DNA of 64,000 nt from Acidobacteriota bacterium (GCA_018971185.1 JAGXBH010000004.1:1-64000); one strand, 5' to 3'; shown: positions 8,533-19,187, numbered from the stretch's first letter. Made by a program: numbers and translations. Notes: generated by a model from the letters alone, not told the origin.

Positions 8533-8558
8533 GATGAGGGTAGCGAGGGAGGTGAGCG
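8530..8558 (+). promoter_or_regulatory. Promoter-like element and leader of clpX
   Basis: TAGGAT at 8530-8535 overlaps the upstream stop codon. The 23-base leader contains GAGGGAGGTGAG, a strong ribosome site for GTG 8559. It is the second copy of the element at 8342-8370; the leaders match at about 15 of 23 positions. Confidence 0.55.
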
Positions 8559-9812
<1,254 letters not shown>

Positions 9813-9814
9813 TC

Positions 9815-11143
9815 GTGCGCCCATCCACGTACGAGGAGTCCCTGACGTGGCTGGAGTCGCACGTCGATTACGAACGTCTGGCCCCGGGACGCCGCGCTGA
9901 GCCGTCGCTCGAGTCGATCGCCGACACCCTGGCGCTCTTCGCGGACCCCCATCGTGACTACCCCGTGGTCCACATCACCGGAACGAACGGCAAGGGGACG
10001 ACCACGACCCTGACCAGCGCACTGTTGAGCGCCACGGGTCTGAGGGTGGGGACCTTCACGAGTCCTGATCTGCACTCCCTCAACGAACGCATCGCCGTCA
10101 ACGGTCACCCGATCGATGACGAGGACTTCACCTCACTGCTGGGCCGCCTCTACGACGCCCAGAGCGTCAGCGGCATCGTTCTCACCCGATTCGAACTCCT
10201 CACCGTCGCAGCGTTGCTGCATTTCTCAGATGAGGGGGTGGACGTGGCGGTGATCGAGGTCGGAATGGGGGGGACGTGGGACTCGACCAACGTGGTCGAC
10301 GGAGACGTCACGGTCCTCACGAACGTGGACCTCGATCACACGGCCGTCCTCGGTGAGACCATCGGGGCGATCGCGCGGGACAAGGTGGGGATCTTCCGGC
10401 GGGACGCCGTCGCCATCGTGTCGACCACGAACGCCATCGTGGTCGAGATCGCCACGGCGCGCGCGCGTGAACTGGGCGCGACCCTGTGGGGTATCGAGGA
10501 GTCGTTCTCGCTCGAGCGCAACGACTTGGCCGTCGGGGGAAGGTCCATCACCGTGCGGACACCCTTCGCGACCTACGACGACGTCCTGGTGTCCCTGCAC
10601 GGCATTCATCAGGGCGTCAACGCGACGACGGCGATCGTGGCCGCCGAAGCGTTCCTCGGTCGGGCCCTCGGTGAGGACGTCGTGCGCGCCACGCTGGCTC
10701 GCGCCGCCATGCCGGGGCGTATGGAGCTGCTCGGCCACGCTCCGACGATCGTGGTCGATGGGGCGCACAATCCCGCCGGGATGCGCGCCTTGTGCACCGC
10801 CCTCGACGGGGCTTTCCACGTCCTGGGCGAACGACGTTGCGTCCTGGGGATGCTGACGGGTCGCGACGTCGATGACATGGTCGCCCCACTGGTGTCGCTG
10901 GGTTTCACGGAATTCCACTGCTGCGCGCCGAACTCGCCTCGGGCGATGGACGCGCACGTCGTGGCCGAAGCGGTACGCCGAGCGGGGGGAGTCGCCTTCG
11001 AGCACTCCAGTGTGTCCGCGGCCCTCGCTCACGCCCGCGAGCACTCGAGCGACGACGATCTCATCGTGGCGGCTGGCAGTCTCTATCTCGTCGCCCAGGT
11101 CCGCGCCGACGTGCTCCACGTCGTCACACGCCACCAGGACTGA
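9815..11143 (+). CDS. folC: Folylpolyglutamate synthase / dihydrofolate synthase
   Basis: The product is 442 residues and adds glutamate to folates, and possibly to dihydropteroate, using ATP in the cytosol. The P-loop TGTNGKGT is at residues 55-62. The Mur-ligase-type motifs [12 protein letters not shown] and [12 protein letters not shown] follow, and the C-terminal domain begins around PGRMELLG with VDGAHNP. Start GTG 9815 lies 2 bases after the clpX stop, and homology begins directly after it. No separate ribosome site is seen, so coupling with clpX is likely. Whether it is mono- or bifunctional cannot be decided by eye. Confidence 0.92.
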   Translation: MRPSTYEESLTWLESHVDYERLAPGRRAEPSLESIADTLALFADPHRDYPVVHITGTNGKGTTTTLTSALLSATGLRVGTFTSPDLHSLNERIAVNGHPIDDEDFTSLLGRLYDAQSVSGIVLTRFELLTVAALLHFSDEGVDVAVIEVGMGGTWDSTNVVDGDVTVLTNVDLDHTAVLGETIGAIARDKVGIFRRDAVAIVSTTNAIVVEIATARARELGATLWGIEESFSLERNDLAVGGRSITVRTPFATYDDVLVSLHGIHQGVNATTAIVAAEAFLGRALGEDVVRATLARAAMPGRMELLGHAPTIVVDGAHNPAGMRALCTALDGAFHVLGERRCVLGMLTGRDVDDMVAPLVSLGFTEFHCCAPNSPRAMDAHVVAEAVRRAGGVAFEHSSVSAALAHAREHSSDDDLIVAAGSLYLVAQVRADVLHVVTRHQD

Positions 11144-11163
11144 CACTGGTAGATTGCATCCTC

Positions 11164-11574
11164 GTGGAAAGAACCCTGGTCCTGGTCAAGCCCGACGGCG
11201 TCGAACGCGGTCTCGTCGGCGAAATCGTGAGTCGATTCGAACGGCGCGGCCTGCGCCTGGTCGCGGCCGAGTTGCGCACCCTCGATCGTGTCACGGCCGA
11301 GAGCCACTACGCGGAGCACGCGGGTAAGGCGTTCTACGAAGGTCTGGTGGCCTTCATCACCCGTGGCCCCGTCCTGGCGATGGTCCTGGAGGGTCCGACC
11401 GACACGTGGCAGGTGGTTCGTTCGATGATGGGGCCGACGAATCCCGCACTCGCGCCCTCGGGGACCATTCGCGGCGACCTGGGACTCGAGACCCAGCAAA
11501 ACCTGATCCACGGGTCCGATTCCGCCGAATCGGCGTCACGCGAGATCGCCCTGTTCTTCCCGTCACTCGCCTGA
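11164..11574 (+). CDS. ndk: Nucleoside diphosphate kinase
   Basis: This is a 136-residue enzyme that moves the gamma phosphate from ATP to other NDPs. The phosphorylated histidine is His116 in NLIHGSDS. The N-terminal [17 protein letters not shown] block is standard, and length and end are normal. Start GTG 11164 has no ribosome site, but TAGATT at 11150-11155 ends 8 bases before it, which suggests a leaderless or nearly leaderless mRNA. ndk after folC is a common actinobacterial order. Confidence 0.96.
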   Translation: MERTLVLVKPDGVERGLVGEIVSRFERRGLRLVAAELRTLDRVTAESHYAEHAGKAFYEGLVAFITRGPVLAMVLEGPTDTWQVVRSMMGPTNPALAPSGTIRGDLGLETQQNLIHGSDSAESASREIALFFPSLA

Positions 11575-11584
11575 GACCACCTGT

Positions 11585-11614
11585 TTGGTGTCCGGCGCCC
11601 CCGTGCCCTAGCCT
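11585..11614 (+). promoter_or_regulatory. Candidate promoter of the mreBCD-mrdA operon
   Basis: TTGGTG (11585-11590), an 18-base spacer and TAGCCT (11609-11614) form a sigma-70-like promoter. The predicted leader to ATG 11660 is about 39 bases and carries AAGG as ribosome site. Confidence 0.5.
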
Positions 11615-11659
11615 GTGGTGGGTAGGAGAGTACGAGTCGGGCTCTCATTAAGGGTTCTC

Positions 11660-12691
11660 ATGGTTGATTCTCGTTTTTCACTTCTGGGTCGCGATATGGC
11701 GGTCGACCTCGGCACCGCGAACACGTTGGTCTACGTCCGTGGGCGCGGCATCGTGCTCAACGAGCCTTCCGTGGTGGCGGTCGACATCAAGGACGGTAAG
11801 CCCCTGGCGGTAGGGGCGCAGGCCAAACTCATGATCGGTCGCACGCCGAGCAACATCCAGGCGATCCGCCCTTTGAAGGACGGCGTGATCGCCGATTTCG
11901 AGATCTGCGAGAAGATGTTGCGCTATTTCATCCATCGCGTCCACCAGCGGCGCTTCGCCAAGCCGCGAATGGTGATCTGCGTCCCGTCGGGGATCACCGG
12001 GGTCGAACAGCGCGCGGTCATGGAGGCGGCGGAGTTCGCGGGGGCCCGCAAGGCCTACATCATCGAGGAGCCGATGGCCGCCGCGATCGGTGCCGGACTG
12101 CCCATCCACGAGCCGACCGGCAACATGGTCGTCGACATCGGCGGCGGCACCACCGAGGTGGCCGTCATCTCCCTCGGAGGAATCGTCACCAGCCAATCGA
12201 TACGTGTCGGCGGCGACGAGCTCGACGACGCGATCGTCGATTACGTGAAGAAGGAGTTCCAGTTGGCCCTGGGCGAGCGCACCGCCGAGGAGATCAAGAT
12301 CCAGATGGGGTCGGCGTACCCGCTCGAGCAGGAGATGCAGGCTCAGATCCGCGGCCGCGACCTCGTCACTGGCCTCCCGAAGACGGTGGTGATCTCGACC
12401 GAGCAGGTACGGTTGGCGATCGAGGTGCCGGTGCAGGCGATCGTCGACGCGGTGAAGGTCACCCTGGACCGCACCCCGCCTGAGCTCTCGTCGGACCTGA
12501 TGGAGCAGGGTATCGTCCTGACCGGCGGTGGCGCCTTGTTGAACGGGCTGGCCACACGGCTCGAGATCGAGACCAACATGCCGATCATCGTCGCCAACGA
12601 TCCGCTCAATTGCGTCGCGTTGGGTAGCGGGATGTGCCTCGAAGAACTCGATGTCTTCGCGCGCATGCTCAAGACGTCACCTTCGCGCTAA
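11660..12691 (+). CDS. mreB: Rod shape-determining protein MreB
   Basis: This is a 343-residue actin-like ATPase that guides elongation of the side wall. The phosphate-1 motif is near the N-terminus (AVDLGTANTLVYV), phosphate-2 is in NMVVDIGGGTTEVAVISLGG, and the adenosine motif is GIVLTGGGALLNGL. Start ATG 11660 has AAGG 7-10 bases upstream; a longer upstream frame adds an unrelated basic peptide. It is followed by mreC after 3 bases, and the set mreB-mreC-mreD-mrdA is compact. Presence of MreB implies a rod-shaped cell or one with elongasome-type growth, unlike the polar-growing, MreB-less mycobacteria. Confidence 0.96.
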   Translation: MVDSRFSLLGRDMAVDLGTANTLVYVRGRGIVLNEPSVVAVDIKDGKPLAVGAQAKLMIGRTPSNIQAIRPLKDGVIADFEICEKMLRYFIHRVHQRRFAKPRMVICVPSGITGVEQRAVMEAAEFAGARKAYIIEEPMAAAIGAGLPIHEPTGNMVVDIGGGTTEVAVISLGGIVTSQSIRVGGDELDDAIVDYVKKEFQLALGERTAEEIKIQMGSAYPLEQEMQAQIRGRDLVTGLPKTVVISTEQVRLAIEVPVQAIVDAVKVTLDRTPPELSSDLMEQGIVLTGGGALLNGLATRLEIETNMPIIVANDPLNCVALGSGMCLEELDVFARMLKTSPSR

Positions 12692-12694
12692 GCC

Positions 12695-13513
12695 GTGGCA
12701 TCGGACCGCTCACGGCGCCGGCTCTTCTTCAGTGGGGTGGTGGGGACACTCATCATCATCACCGTGTACGTCTCGGGAGGGGTCGTCGCGGGGGCGAGGA
12801 GTGCCGCGCACGCGGTCGTGTTCCCCTTCAGTTGGGCGGCGGACTTCGTGGCGCGCCCGGTCGGGCACCTGTTCGCCGGGGTGTTCAACTACTCCGACCT
12901 CGTGGCCCAGAACAAGCAGCTCCGCTATCTACTGGGGCGTGAGACGCTGCGGGCGGACCAGAACACCCTGGCGGCGCAACAACTGCGCCAGTTGTCCCAG
13001 GCGCTGCACGTGCCGGTCGCCGCGACGCTCGGGACGCTCCTGGCCCAGGTGACGGTGATCTCGCCGACCAACTTCTCGGCCACCGTGACCCTGGACAAGG
13101 GTCAGGCGGAGGGCGTCATGGACGGGATGCCGGTGGTGTCCGACGGCGGTCTGGTCGGACGGATCATCGCCACCTCGATGCATTCCTCGACGCTGCGCCT
13201 GCTCACCGACACCGGGTCGGTGGTGGGTGCCACCTTCGGCAACGGCCAGACGACGGTGCTGGTCTCGGGCCAGGGACTCAACAATCCTCTGAGTGTCTCG
13301 GGCATACCGGACTCGGCGTCCGTCGGGGTCGGGAGTCTGCTCTCGACGAACGGACTCCAGGGTGGGTTGTTCCCGCCGGGTCTGCCCGTGGGGCGCGTCA
13401 CCAAACTCATCGTGAACCCCGGGGCCTCGACCTATTCGGTGAGCCTCGCCCCGACCGCCGACCTGAACAACCTCGCGTACGTCGACGTTGTGCTGTGGGA
13501 GCCCTCCACGTGA
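12695..13513 (+). CDS. mreC: Rod shape-determining protein MreC
   Basis: The product is 272 residues: a short basic N-terminus, one membrane helix (about residues 10-32), a coiled-coil region with many Q, L and R residues (about 65-100), and the beta-barrel domain in the outer compartment (TVISPTNFSATVTLDKG, SDGGLVGRI). It links MreB to the transpeptidase. Start GTG 12695 lies 3 bases after mreB. Its TGA stop is embedded in the mreD start (GTGA). Confidence 0.9.
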   Translation: MASDRSRRRLFFSGVVGTLIIITVYVSGGVVAGARSAAHAVVFPFSWAADFVARPVGHLFAGVFNYSDLVAQNKQLRYLLGRETLRADQNTLAAQQLRQLSQALHVPVAATLGTLLAQVTVISPTNFSATVTLDKGQAEGVMDGMPVVSDGGLVGRIIATSMHSSTLRLLTDTGSVVGATFGNGQTTVLVSGQGLNNPLSVSGIPDSASVGVGSLLSTNGLQGGLFPPGLPVGRVTKLIVNPGASTYSVSLAPTADLNNLAYVDVVLWEPST

Positions 13514-14022
13514 CCCAAGCCAGAGGTCTCATCACGCTCGCGACGCTGATGGTGGTGGGGATACAGTTCGCGGTCTTCACCCAGTGGCGGTTCGACGGGG
13601 TCGTGGTCATGCTGGTCTGGCTCTGGCCGGTGGCGGTGGGTCTCACCGGTCTGACGTCGTTGGCGCTCTTCGCCGGTTTGGCGTCCGGCGTGCTCTTCGA
13701 CGCCCAGAGTGCGACGCCCTTTGGTCTCAGCGCCCTGGTGGGCCTGGCCCTGGCCTTCGCCGCGTCGCGCTTGGGCAAGGAGGGGGTCGGGGACCTGGAT
13801 TCGGCAGCCCTCTGGGTCACGCCCACCCTGGCGGGCGCCGCGGGTCTGGTCGCCCCCCTGCTGTTCGTCGCCAGCGGAGCATTCGCCCTCAACTTCTCGC
13901 TGTGGCGCGGTAGCCTCGTCAACTCGATGCTCGTCAACGCGGCGGCCTTCTTCGTCCTCGCGCGGCCCGTCACCCGCGTGGCCTTCGCCATGAGTTCCTC
14001 GGCCCTGAAGGGTCGTCGATGA
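13510..14022 (+). CDS. mreD: Rod shape-determining protein MreD
   Basis: This 170-residue, very hydrophobic protein has five or six predicted membrane helices, and position and size fit MreD. Start GTG 13510 shares four bases with the mreC stop; another in-frame start 15 bases upstream is less likely. Sequence conservation in this family is low, so operon position is the main evidence. It overlaps the mrdA start by four bases (ATGA). Confidence 0.8.
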   Translation: MTQARGLITLATLMVVGIQFAVFTQWRFDGVVVMLVWLWPVAVGLTGLTSLALFAGLASGVLFDAQSATPFGLSALVGLALAFAASRLGKEGVGDLDSAALWVTPTLAGAAGLVAPLLFVASGAFALNFSLWRGSLVNSMLVNAAAFFVLARPVTRVAFAMSSSALKGRR

Positions 14023-16280
14023 AGGGATCGTGGCGAGATCGACCCACCGCGTCGTGGTTCCAGCGGCTCTGGCGTCCCTGGGTGTCACTCAACCCCTTCC
14101 GCGGCCGCGGGCGACAGATCAACGAGCCGCGCACCGTCGGAATCCGCGACCTCGTGGCCTCGCCCGAGGAGGTTCGTGCGCGCCCCGAGCGAAGGTGGCG
14201 CATCATCGGCGGATTCTTCTCACTGCTGCTGGTCCTGCTCATGGTGCGCTTGTTCATGCTGCAGGTTCTCGAGCACAACGCCTCGGTGGCGACGGTGAAC
14301 TCCAACTCGCTCCACGAGGCCACGATTCCCGCGTCGAGGGGACTGATCGTCGACCGTACCGGGACGCCGATGGTGACGAACATCACGACCACCGAAGTGC
14401 TGCTCTCGCGTCAGCAGGCCTATCTCAATCCGTCGGTCATCGGCGCGCTCGCCACCGTGACCGGCCAGAGCGTCAAGACGATCCAGGGCGACCTGACGAA
14501 CCAGCAGTACGACCCGTACCAACCGGCCCCGGTGATGACCAGCGCCCCCGCCTCGGTGGTGCAGTTCATCAAGCTGCACCCCGGCGAGTTCCCCGGCGTC
14601 AGCGTGCAGTCGGTGGCCCAGCGCAGCTACCCCTTCGGCGGCCAGACGGCCTCGCAGCTACTCGGCTACGTGGGGCCCATCACCGGCGCCGAGATCGCCG
14701 CGAATCCCGGTGCGGGCTACACCACTAACTCCCTCTTCGGTAAGACCGGCATCGAGAACTACTACCAGCAGTATCTTCGCGGCGTGGCCGGTACGACCAC
14801 GATCGAAGTCAGTGCGCAGGGCAGCATCCTCGGTGACGTGCAGAAGACCCCTCCGCGCCAGGGTGACACCGTGGTGCTCAACATCGACGCCAAGCTGCAG
14901 AAGGCCCTGGACGGATACCTGGCGAGCGACATCACGGCGCTACGTCACACGGTCGACCCCACGACCGGGGTCGTCCCGGCGGCACTCAACGGCGCGGCGA
15001 TCGTGATGAACGTGAACAACGGTGCGGTCCTGGCGATGTCGAGCTACCCGTCGTTCAACCTGAACTCCTTCGTCAATGGATTGTCACAGTCGACCCTCAA
15101 CAGTCTGTTGAGCCAGGGGTCATTCACCAACTACCCGATCCAGGGTCTCTACACGCCGGGCAGCACGTTCAAGATGGTCACGGCCACCACGCAACTCCAG
15201 ACCGGGGTCTTCCCGGCGACGCAGCTGGTCAACGACACGGGTTACTACACGGTCCCGGGTTGCCTGCAGGGTGCTCACGGATGTGTCTTCCACGACGACC
15301 TGGGCCAGGGGGCGGGCCTGGTCGACCTGCCGATGGCCCTGACGGTGTCCTCGGACTACTACTTCTATCAATTGGGCTATCTCTTCTGGTCCCAGCAATC
15401 GAAGTACGGCCAAACGCCCATTCAGAACGTCGCCCACGAGTACGGCCTCGACCAGTACAGCAACATCGACCTTCCGAACGAGGTGCAGGGTCGGGTGGAC
15501 TCGCCGACGGTGCGCCTCGCCCTGCACAAGGCGGCGCCCAAGGCGTTCCCCAACACGTCGTGGTACACGGGGGACAACATCGAGATGGCCTTCGGACAGG
15601 GTTCGACGGCGATCACCCCCATCGGCCTGGCCGACGCCTACGCGACCTTCGCCAACGGTGGGACCCGCTACGCGCCCGAAGTGGCCGCGGCGGTCGTGAG
15701 CCCCACCGGCAAGGTCGTGGTGCGCTACGGTCCGAGAGTCCTGGGGCACGTGAGCCTGCCCCCTTCGGTACGTGACCCGATCCTCCAAGGGCTCGAAGGG
15801 GTCGTGCAGAACCCTCGCGGCACGGCCTACGGGACGTTCCAGCAGTACGGGACGTTCTCCCAGTCGGCGTTCCCGGTGGCGGGAAAGACGGGTACCGCTT
15901 CGACGGGATACGGTCCCAACGGCAAGCACCTGGAGCCAAACTCCTTGTTCGTGGGCTTCGCGCCCGCCAACAATCCTCAATACGTGGTCATCTGCGCCAT
16001 CGCGCAGGGCGGGTACGGTTCCCAGGCCGCCGCCCCGGTGGTGGCCAAGGCCTTCGACTACCTCTACCATCATCCACCCCAGCCCGTCGTGCTGACGGTC
16101 AAGAACCAGGTGGCGCCCGTGACGACCACAACAACGTCCACCACGACCACCACCACGACCACCACCACTTCCTCCACCACGCCCGTGACGACGACTACCA
16201 CGCCCGTGACCACGACCACGGCGTCCACCACCACTTCTTCCACGAACCCGCCCCCGACGACCACAAATAAGTCTGGATAG
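14019..16280 (+). CDS. mrdA: Penicillin-binding protein 2 (class B transpeptidase) with Thr-rich tail
   Basis: This 753-residue protein cross-links peptidoglycan during elongation. The membrane anchor is at about 63-83, the dimerisation domain follows (ASRGLIVDRTGTPM), and the transpeptidase domain carries Ser382-x-x-Lys385 (PGSTFK), SSD at 444-446 and KTG at 623-625. The last 53 residues are mainly Thr, with Ser, Pro and Val, encoded by a low-complexity ACC/ACG run at about 16119-16270, outside the catalytic fold. The tail could be a glycosylated or flexible spacer beyond the membrane. No rodA partner follows; the next gene is rne. Confidence 0.93.
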   Translation: MKGSWRDRPTASWFQRLWRPWVSLNPFRGRGRQINEPRTVGIRDLVASPEEVRARPERRWRIIGGFFSLLLVLLMVRLFMLQVLEHNASVATVNSNSLHEATIPASRGLIVDRTGTPMVTNITTTEVLLSRQQAYLNPSVIGALATVTGQSVKTIQGDLTNQQYDPYQPAPVMTSAPASVVQFIKLHPGEFPGVSVQSVAQRSYPFGGQTASQLLGYVGPITGAEIAANPGAGYTTNSLFGKTGIENYYQQYLRGVAGTTTIEVSAQGSILGDVQKTPPRQGDTVVLNIDAKLQKALDGYLASDITALRHTVDPTTGVVPAALNGAAIVMNVNNGAVLAMSSYPSFNLNSFVNGLSQSTLNSLLSQGSFTNYPIQGLYTPGSTFKMVTATTQLQTGVFPATQLVNDTGYYTVPGCLQGAHGCVFHDDLGQGAGLVDLPMALTVSSDYYFYQLGYLFWSQQSKYGQTPIQNVAHEYGLDQYSNIDLPNEVQGRVDSPTVRLALHKAAPKAFPNTSWYTGDNIEMAFGQGSTAITPIGLADAYATFANGGTRYAPEVAAAVVSPTGKVVVRYGPRVLGHVSLPPSVRDPILQGLEGVVQNPRGTAYGTFQQYGTFSQSAFPVAGKTGTASTGYGPNGKHLEPNSLFVGFAPANNPQYVVICAIAQGGYGSQAAAPVVAKAFDYLYHHPPQPVVLTVKNQVAPVTTTTTSTTTTTTTTTTSSTTPVTTTTTPVTTTTASTTTSSTNPPPTTTNKSG

Positions 16281-16577
16281 GACACTTTGCGAGTAGCCTG
16301 GAAGGGTTGGACGCAACCGTAAGAAAAACGGTGGCGCGAAGAGATCGCAGTGACGACCGAGTGACAACATTCCGTCGTCGCCCGCAGTGAGGACGCAACG
16401 TGGTACACGCCGGTGAGGTAGCCCAGGTCAAGTGGGCCACTGGTGGCGCGATGCGTCGCGCTCGACTCGAGATCATTCGTTCCAACGGTGGCGAGCAGAT
16501 GCCCGGCCACCACCCTTCCACGGGGAATCGCGCCGTGGGGCGCGGCCCCTTCATCGAGAACTCAAGGAGTACCCGTC
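16281..16577 (+). promoter_or_regulatory. Long leader region of rne
   Basis: The 297 bases before rne hold no convincing gene. A TAGCCT hexamer at 16294-16299 could start an mRNA near 16306, leaving a leader of about 270 bases. Small hairpins are seen (GTTG/CAAC near 16306, ACCGT/ACGGT at about 16316-16332, GGGGC/GCCCC near 16536). RNase E genes elsewhere are autoregulated through long leaders, so this may be a self-cleavage target; that is inference. Confidence 0.35.
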
Positions 16578-18218
16578 GTGAGCGACGAGACCACCACCCC
16601 CGCAGTACCAGCTAGTCCACGTATCGGCGACACTCGACCGGCGCCGCAGATCGGCGATACCCGACCCTCGAACGTTCCGCCGCGCGACCGGGCGCAGGCA
16701 CCCGCGGCACCATCGGGCGCCCCCGGGGGCGCGAACCGGCGCCGTCGCGGAGGCCGGGGCCGCGGTGGCCAGGGTTCACAGGGTTCACGCGGGCAGTCGG
16801 GTCAGGGCTCCCCTGGACAGGGCGGGGCCGGGCGGCAGAACGTCAGACCTTCCGAGGCGCCGGTGGAGGCGTCGGCGCCCGTGATGGACGGTGATGACGC
16901 CAACCGGGCCCGCAAGGGTCGCCGGCGCGGCGGCGAACGGCGCACCCGCGCCCAAGGGCGCTACCTGATGTGCGTGCACACCGCCAAGGACGCGACTCAT
17001 ATCGCGACCCTGGAAGGTCGAACGATGGTGGAGTACACCGTGGCGAAGGCGGCGGACGAGACCAATCAGATCGACGGCAACATCTACGTCGGGCGGATTC
17101 AGAACGTGTTGCCCGGCATGGAGTTGGCGTTCGTCGACATCGGCATTCCGAAGAACGCCGTGCTCTACCGCGGCGACATCTCGCTCAATGATGACGACCT
17201 CGAGGGCACGACCTCGAGTGACAAGCGAATCGAGCAGATGATCAGGTCGGGACAGACGGTGATCTGTCAAGTCACCAAGAACGCCATCGGGGCCAAAGGA
17301 GCTCGTCTGACCCAAGAGGTCTCGTTGCCCGGGCGATTCGCGGTCCTGGTGCCAAACTCCAGCACGATTGGCATCTCGAAGCGGCTGCCCGACGGTGAAC
17401 GCCGACGCCTGCGCAAGATCATCGACGACGTCAAGCCCGATCGACACGGCATCATCATCCGTACGGCGGCCGAGGGCGTCGCGGCGGACGACCTGGCGCG
17501 CGACGTGACCTCGCTCTGCGAGAAGTGGGACGCCATCGAGGCGGAGGTGTCCAAGTCCAACCAGCCGCGCCTGGTCTACCGTGACCTCGACCTCGCGGTG
17601 CGAGTTTTGCGCGAAGAGTTGAACGAGGACTTTCGCGGTGTCATCATCGATGACGCGGACCTCTACAACAAAGTGCGCGACTACGTCCTCGCGGTGAATC
17701 CCGAGTTGGCTGACCGGATCGAGTTCTACGACCGCTCGAGTGAGGAGTTGCCCCTTTTCGAACGCTATTTCGTCCACGAGCAACTTCACCGGGCCCTCGA
17801 CCGAAAGGTGTTCCTCCCCTCGGGCGGCTCCTTGATCATCGAGAGAACCGAGGCTCTGACCGTCGTGGACGTCAACACGGGCAAGAACGTGGGGACCACC
17901 AACCTGGAGGAGACCGTCTTTCGTAACAACCTCGAGGCGGCCGAGGAGGTGGCGCGCCAGTTGCGCTTGCGCGACATCGGCGGCATCATCGTCATCGACT
18001 TCATCGACATGGAGACCAAGGCGCACCGTGAGGCGGTGGCGTCGGCCCTGCGTCAGGCCCTCAGTCGCGACAAGACGCGCACCCAGGTCTTCGACATCTC
18101 CGAGCTGGGCCTGGTGGAGATGACGCGCAAGCGAGTCAACGAGGGGCTGCTGGAATCGGTCTCGAAGGTGTGCGCGGTGTGCGACGGACGGGGATTCGTG
18201 GTCGCCACGGGTCTCTAG
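16578..18218 (+). CDS. rne: Ribonuclease E/G family endoribonuclease
   Basis: The predicted product is 546 residues. The first ~125 residues are a disordered, Arg/Gly/Pro-rich extension with two IGDTRP repeats. The catalytic core then follows: S1 RNA-binding domain (GNIYVGRIQNVLPGMELAFVDIG), 5' sensor region, and the DNase I-like domain with metal ligands Asp431 (TVVDVNTGK) and Asp474 (IVIDFIDME), spaced 43 residues apart as in E. coli RNase E. The end carries CAVCDGRG, a reduced zinc-link-type motif. Start GTG 16578 has AAGGAG 8-13 bases upstream. There is no C-terminal scaffold. It is the central mRNA- and rRNA-processing enzyme; RNase J and PNPase are also encoded in this window. Confidence 0.93.
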   Translation: MSDETTTPAVPASPRIGDTRPAPQIGDTRPSNVPPRDRAQAPAAPSGAPGGANRRRRGGRGRGGQGSQGSRGQSGQGSPGQGGAGRQNVRPSEAPVEASAPVMDGDDANRARKGRRRGGERRTRAQGRYLMCVHTAKDATHIATLEGRTMVEYTVAKAADETNQIDGNIYVGRIQNVLPGMELAFVDIGIPKNAVLYRGDISLNDDDLEGTTSSDKRIEQMIRSGQTVICQVTKNAIGAKGARLTQEVSLPGRFAVLVPNSSTIGISKRLPDGERRRLRKIIDDVKPDRHGIIIRTAAEGVAADDLARDVTSLCEKWDAIEAEVSKSNQPRLVYRDLDLAVRVLREELNEDFRGVIIDDADLYNKVRDYVLAVNPELADRIEFYDRSSEELPLFERYFVHEQLHRALDRKVFLPSGGSLIIERTEALTVVDVNTGKNVGTTNLEETVFRNNLEAAEEVARQLRLRDIGGIIVIDFIDMETKAHREAVASALRQALSRDKTRTQVFDISELGLVEMTRKRVNEGLLESVSKVCAVCDGRGFVVATGL

Positions 18219-18258
18219 GTCGCGCACGACCCGAGATTTCGACTACTATGGAAACCCT

Positions 18259-18615
18259 ATGTACGCCGTCATCCGAGTAGGCACCTCTCAGGAGCGCGTC
18301 ACCGAGGGCCAACTGGTCCGCGTGGACAAGCGCGCCGAAGAGAACGGTGCCGTCATTGAGTTCGAGCCCGTGTTGCTAGTGGACGGAGACAGCGTTCTCG
18401 CTGGTCCGGCCCTAGAGGGCGCCAAGGTCACCGGCACGATCGTGGGGGTGCAGAGCGGCCCCAAGATCCGTGCGCTCACCTATAAGGCGAAGTCCATTCA
18501 GCGCAAGCGCTGGGGTCACCGGCAGTGGTACACGACGGTGGAGATCAACAAGATCGCGGCGAAGCCCGCGAAGGCCGCCAAGACCGCCAAGGTCGCCGCG
18601 GCCACTGAGGCGTAA
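18259..18615 (+). CDS. rplU: 50S ribosomal protein L21
   Basis: This 118-residue protein shows the L21 blocks MYAVIRVG, VLLVDGD and the basic segment YKAKSIQRKRWGHRQ. The last ~20 residues are a Lys/Ala-rich tail longer than the minimal family length. TACTAT at 18244-18249 ends 9 bases before ATG 18259, so the leader is extremely short. rpmA follows after 9 bases. Confidence 0.96.
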   Translation: MYAVIRVGTSQERVTEGQLVRVDKRAEENGAVIEFEPVLLVDGDSVLAGPALEGAKVTGTIVGVQSGPKIRALTYKAKSIQRKRWGHRQWYTTVEINKIAAKPAKAAKTAKVAAATEA

Positions 18616-18624
18616 GGAGAACTC

Positions 18625-18879
18625 GTGTCCAAGACTAAAGGCGGCGGTTCAACTCGTAATGGTCGCGACTCGAACGCCCAGCGACTGGGCGTGAAGGCCT
18701 TCGACGGGACGCTCGTGAAGACCGGTTCCATCATCATTCGTCAGCGCGGCACCCAGTTCCACCCGGGACACAACGTGGGGATCGGCAAGGACGACACCCT
18801 GTTCGCCCTCGCGGAGGGCAAGGTCAAGTTCGGCTTCCGTCGCGGGCGTCGATTGGTGGACATCCTGACGGAGGCGTAA
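18625..18879 (+). CDS. rpmA: 50S ribosomal protein L27
   Basis: This 84-residue protein of the peptidyl-transferase region begins [15 protein letters not shown], so the N-terminus starts at once with the conserved basic segment and has no cleaved leader of the Firmicutes type. Start GTG 18625 follows AAGGAG (18614-18619). It is the second gene of the rplU-rpmA unit and is closed by the hairpin at 18904. Confidence 0.97.
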   Translation: MSKTKGGGSTRNGRDSNAQRLGVKAFDGTLVKTGSIIIRQRGTQFHPGHNVGIGKDDTLFALAEGKVKFGFRRGRRLVDILTEA

Positions 18880-18903
18880 GCGCCCTCCGAGAATCTTGAT
18901 TGG

Positions 18904-18946
18904 CGAATCCCCTCCGAGCGTCAGCTCGGAGGGGATTCGCTCTTTC
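18904..18946 (+). terminator. Terminator after rplU-rpmA
   Basis: A perfect 16-bp stem (18904-18919 with 18924-18939) has a 4-base loop and is followed by CTCTTTCT. It lies 25 bases after the rpmA stop. Confidence 0.85.
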
Positions 18947-19146
18947 TGCAACGAGGGGACGCGAGAGGCGGTCGCGGGCGCCCGGCGCAGAGATAGTGGT
19001 GTCCGCGTAACGTTGGCGAGCGAGCGCCGCGGTCGCGATCTCGACGAGGGTTAGGCGCGCGGTGATCGATGCCCTTTCCTCGAGGGCGCTCGTGATAGGG
19101 GACACCGGAACAAGGGGTACGGGACTGGGCTGCTTATCGGCGCGAA
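18947..19146. other. Non-coding stretch between two hairpins
   Basis: No supported gene is seen in this gap between the rpmA terminator and the hairpin downstream of hup. A minus-strand open frame crosses it, but it begins inside a hairpin and ends inside rpmA, with no ribosome site. Confidence 0.4.
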
Positions 19147-19187
19147 CGCGAAGATGCCCCGAGACGCTGTCCCGGGGCATCTTCGCG
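19147..19187 (-). terminator. Perfect 15-bp hairpin downstream of hup
   Basis: CGCGAAGATGCCCCG at 19147-19161 pairs with 19173-19187 around an 11-base loop. It lies 77 bases beyond the hup stop on the minus strand. No T run follows on either strand. A second, weaker hairpin (CCAACGAG/CTCGTTGG, 19196-19225) lies between it and hup. Confidence 0.6.

Noticed and set aside
16400..16615. Possible short coding frame in the rne leader
   Set aside because: No ribosome site, no recognisable motif, and it runs through the rne start in another frame. Leader RNA is the simpler reading.
18824..19180. 118-residue minus-strand frame with a faintly TetR-like helix (RLTLVEIATAALARQRYADTTI)
   Set aside because: It starts inside a terminator hairpin, ends inside rpmA, has no ribosome site and no downstream DNA-binding motif. 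At best a remnant.
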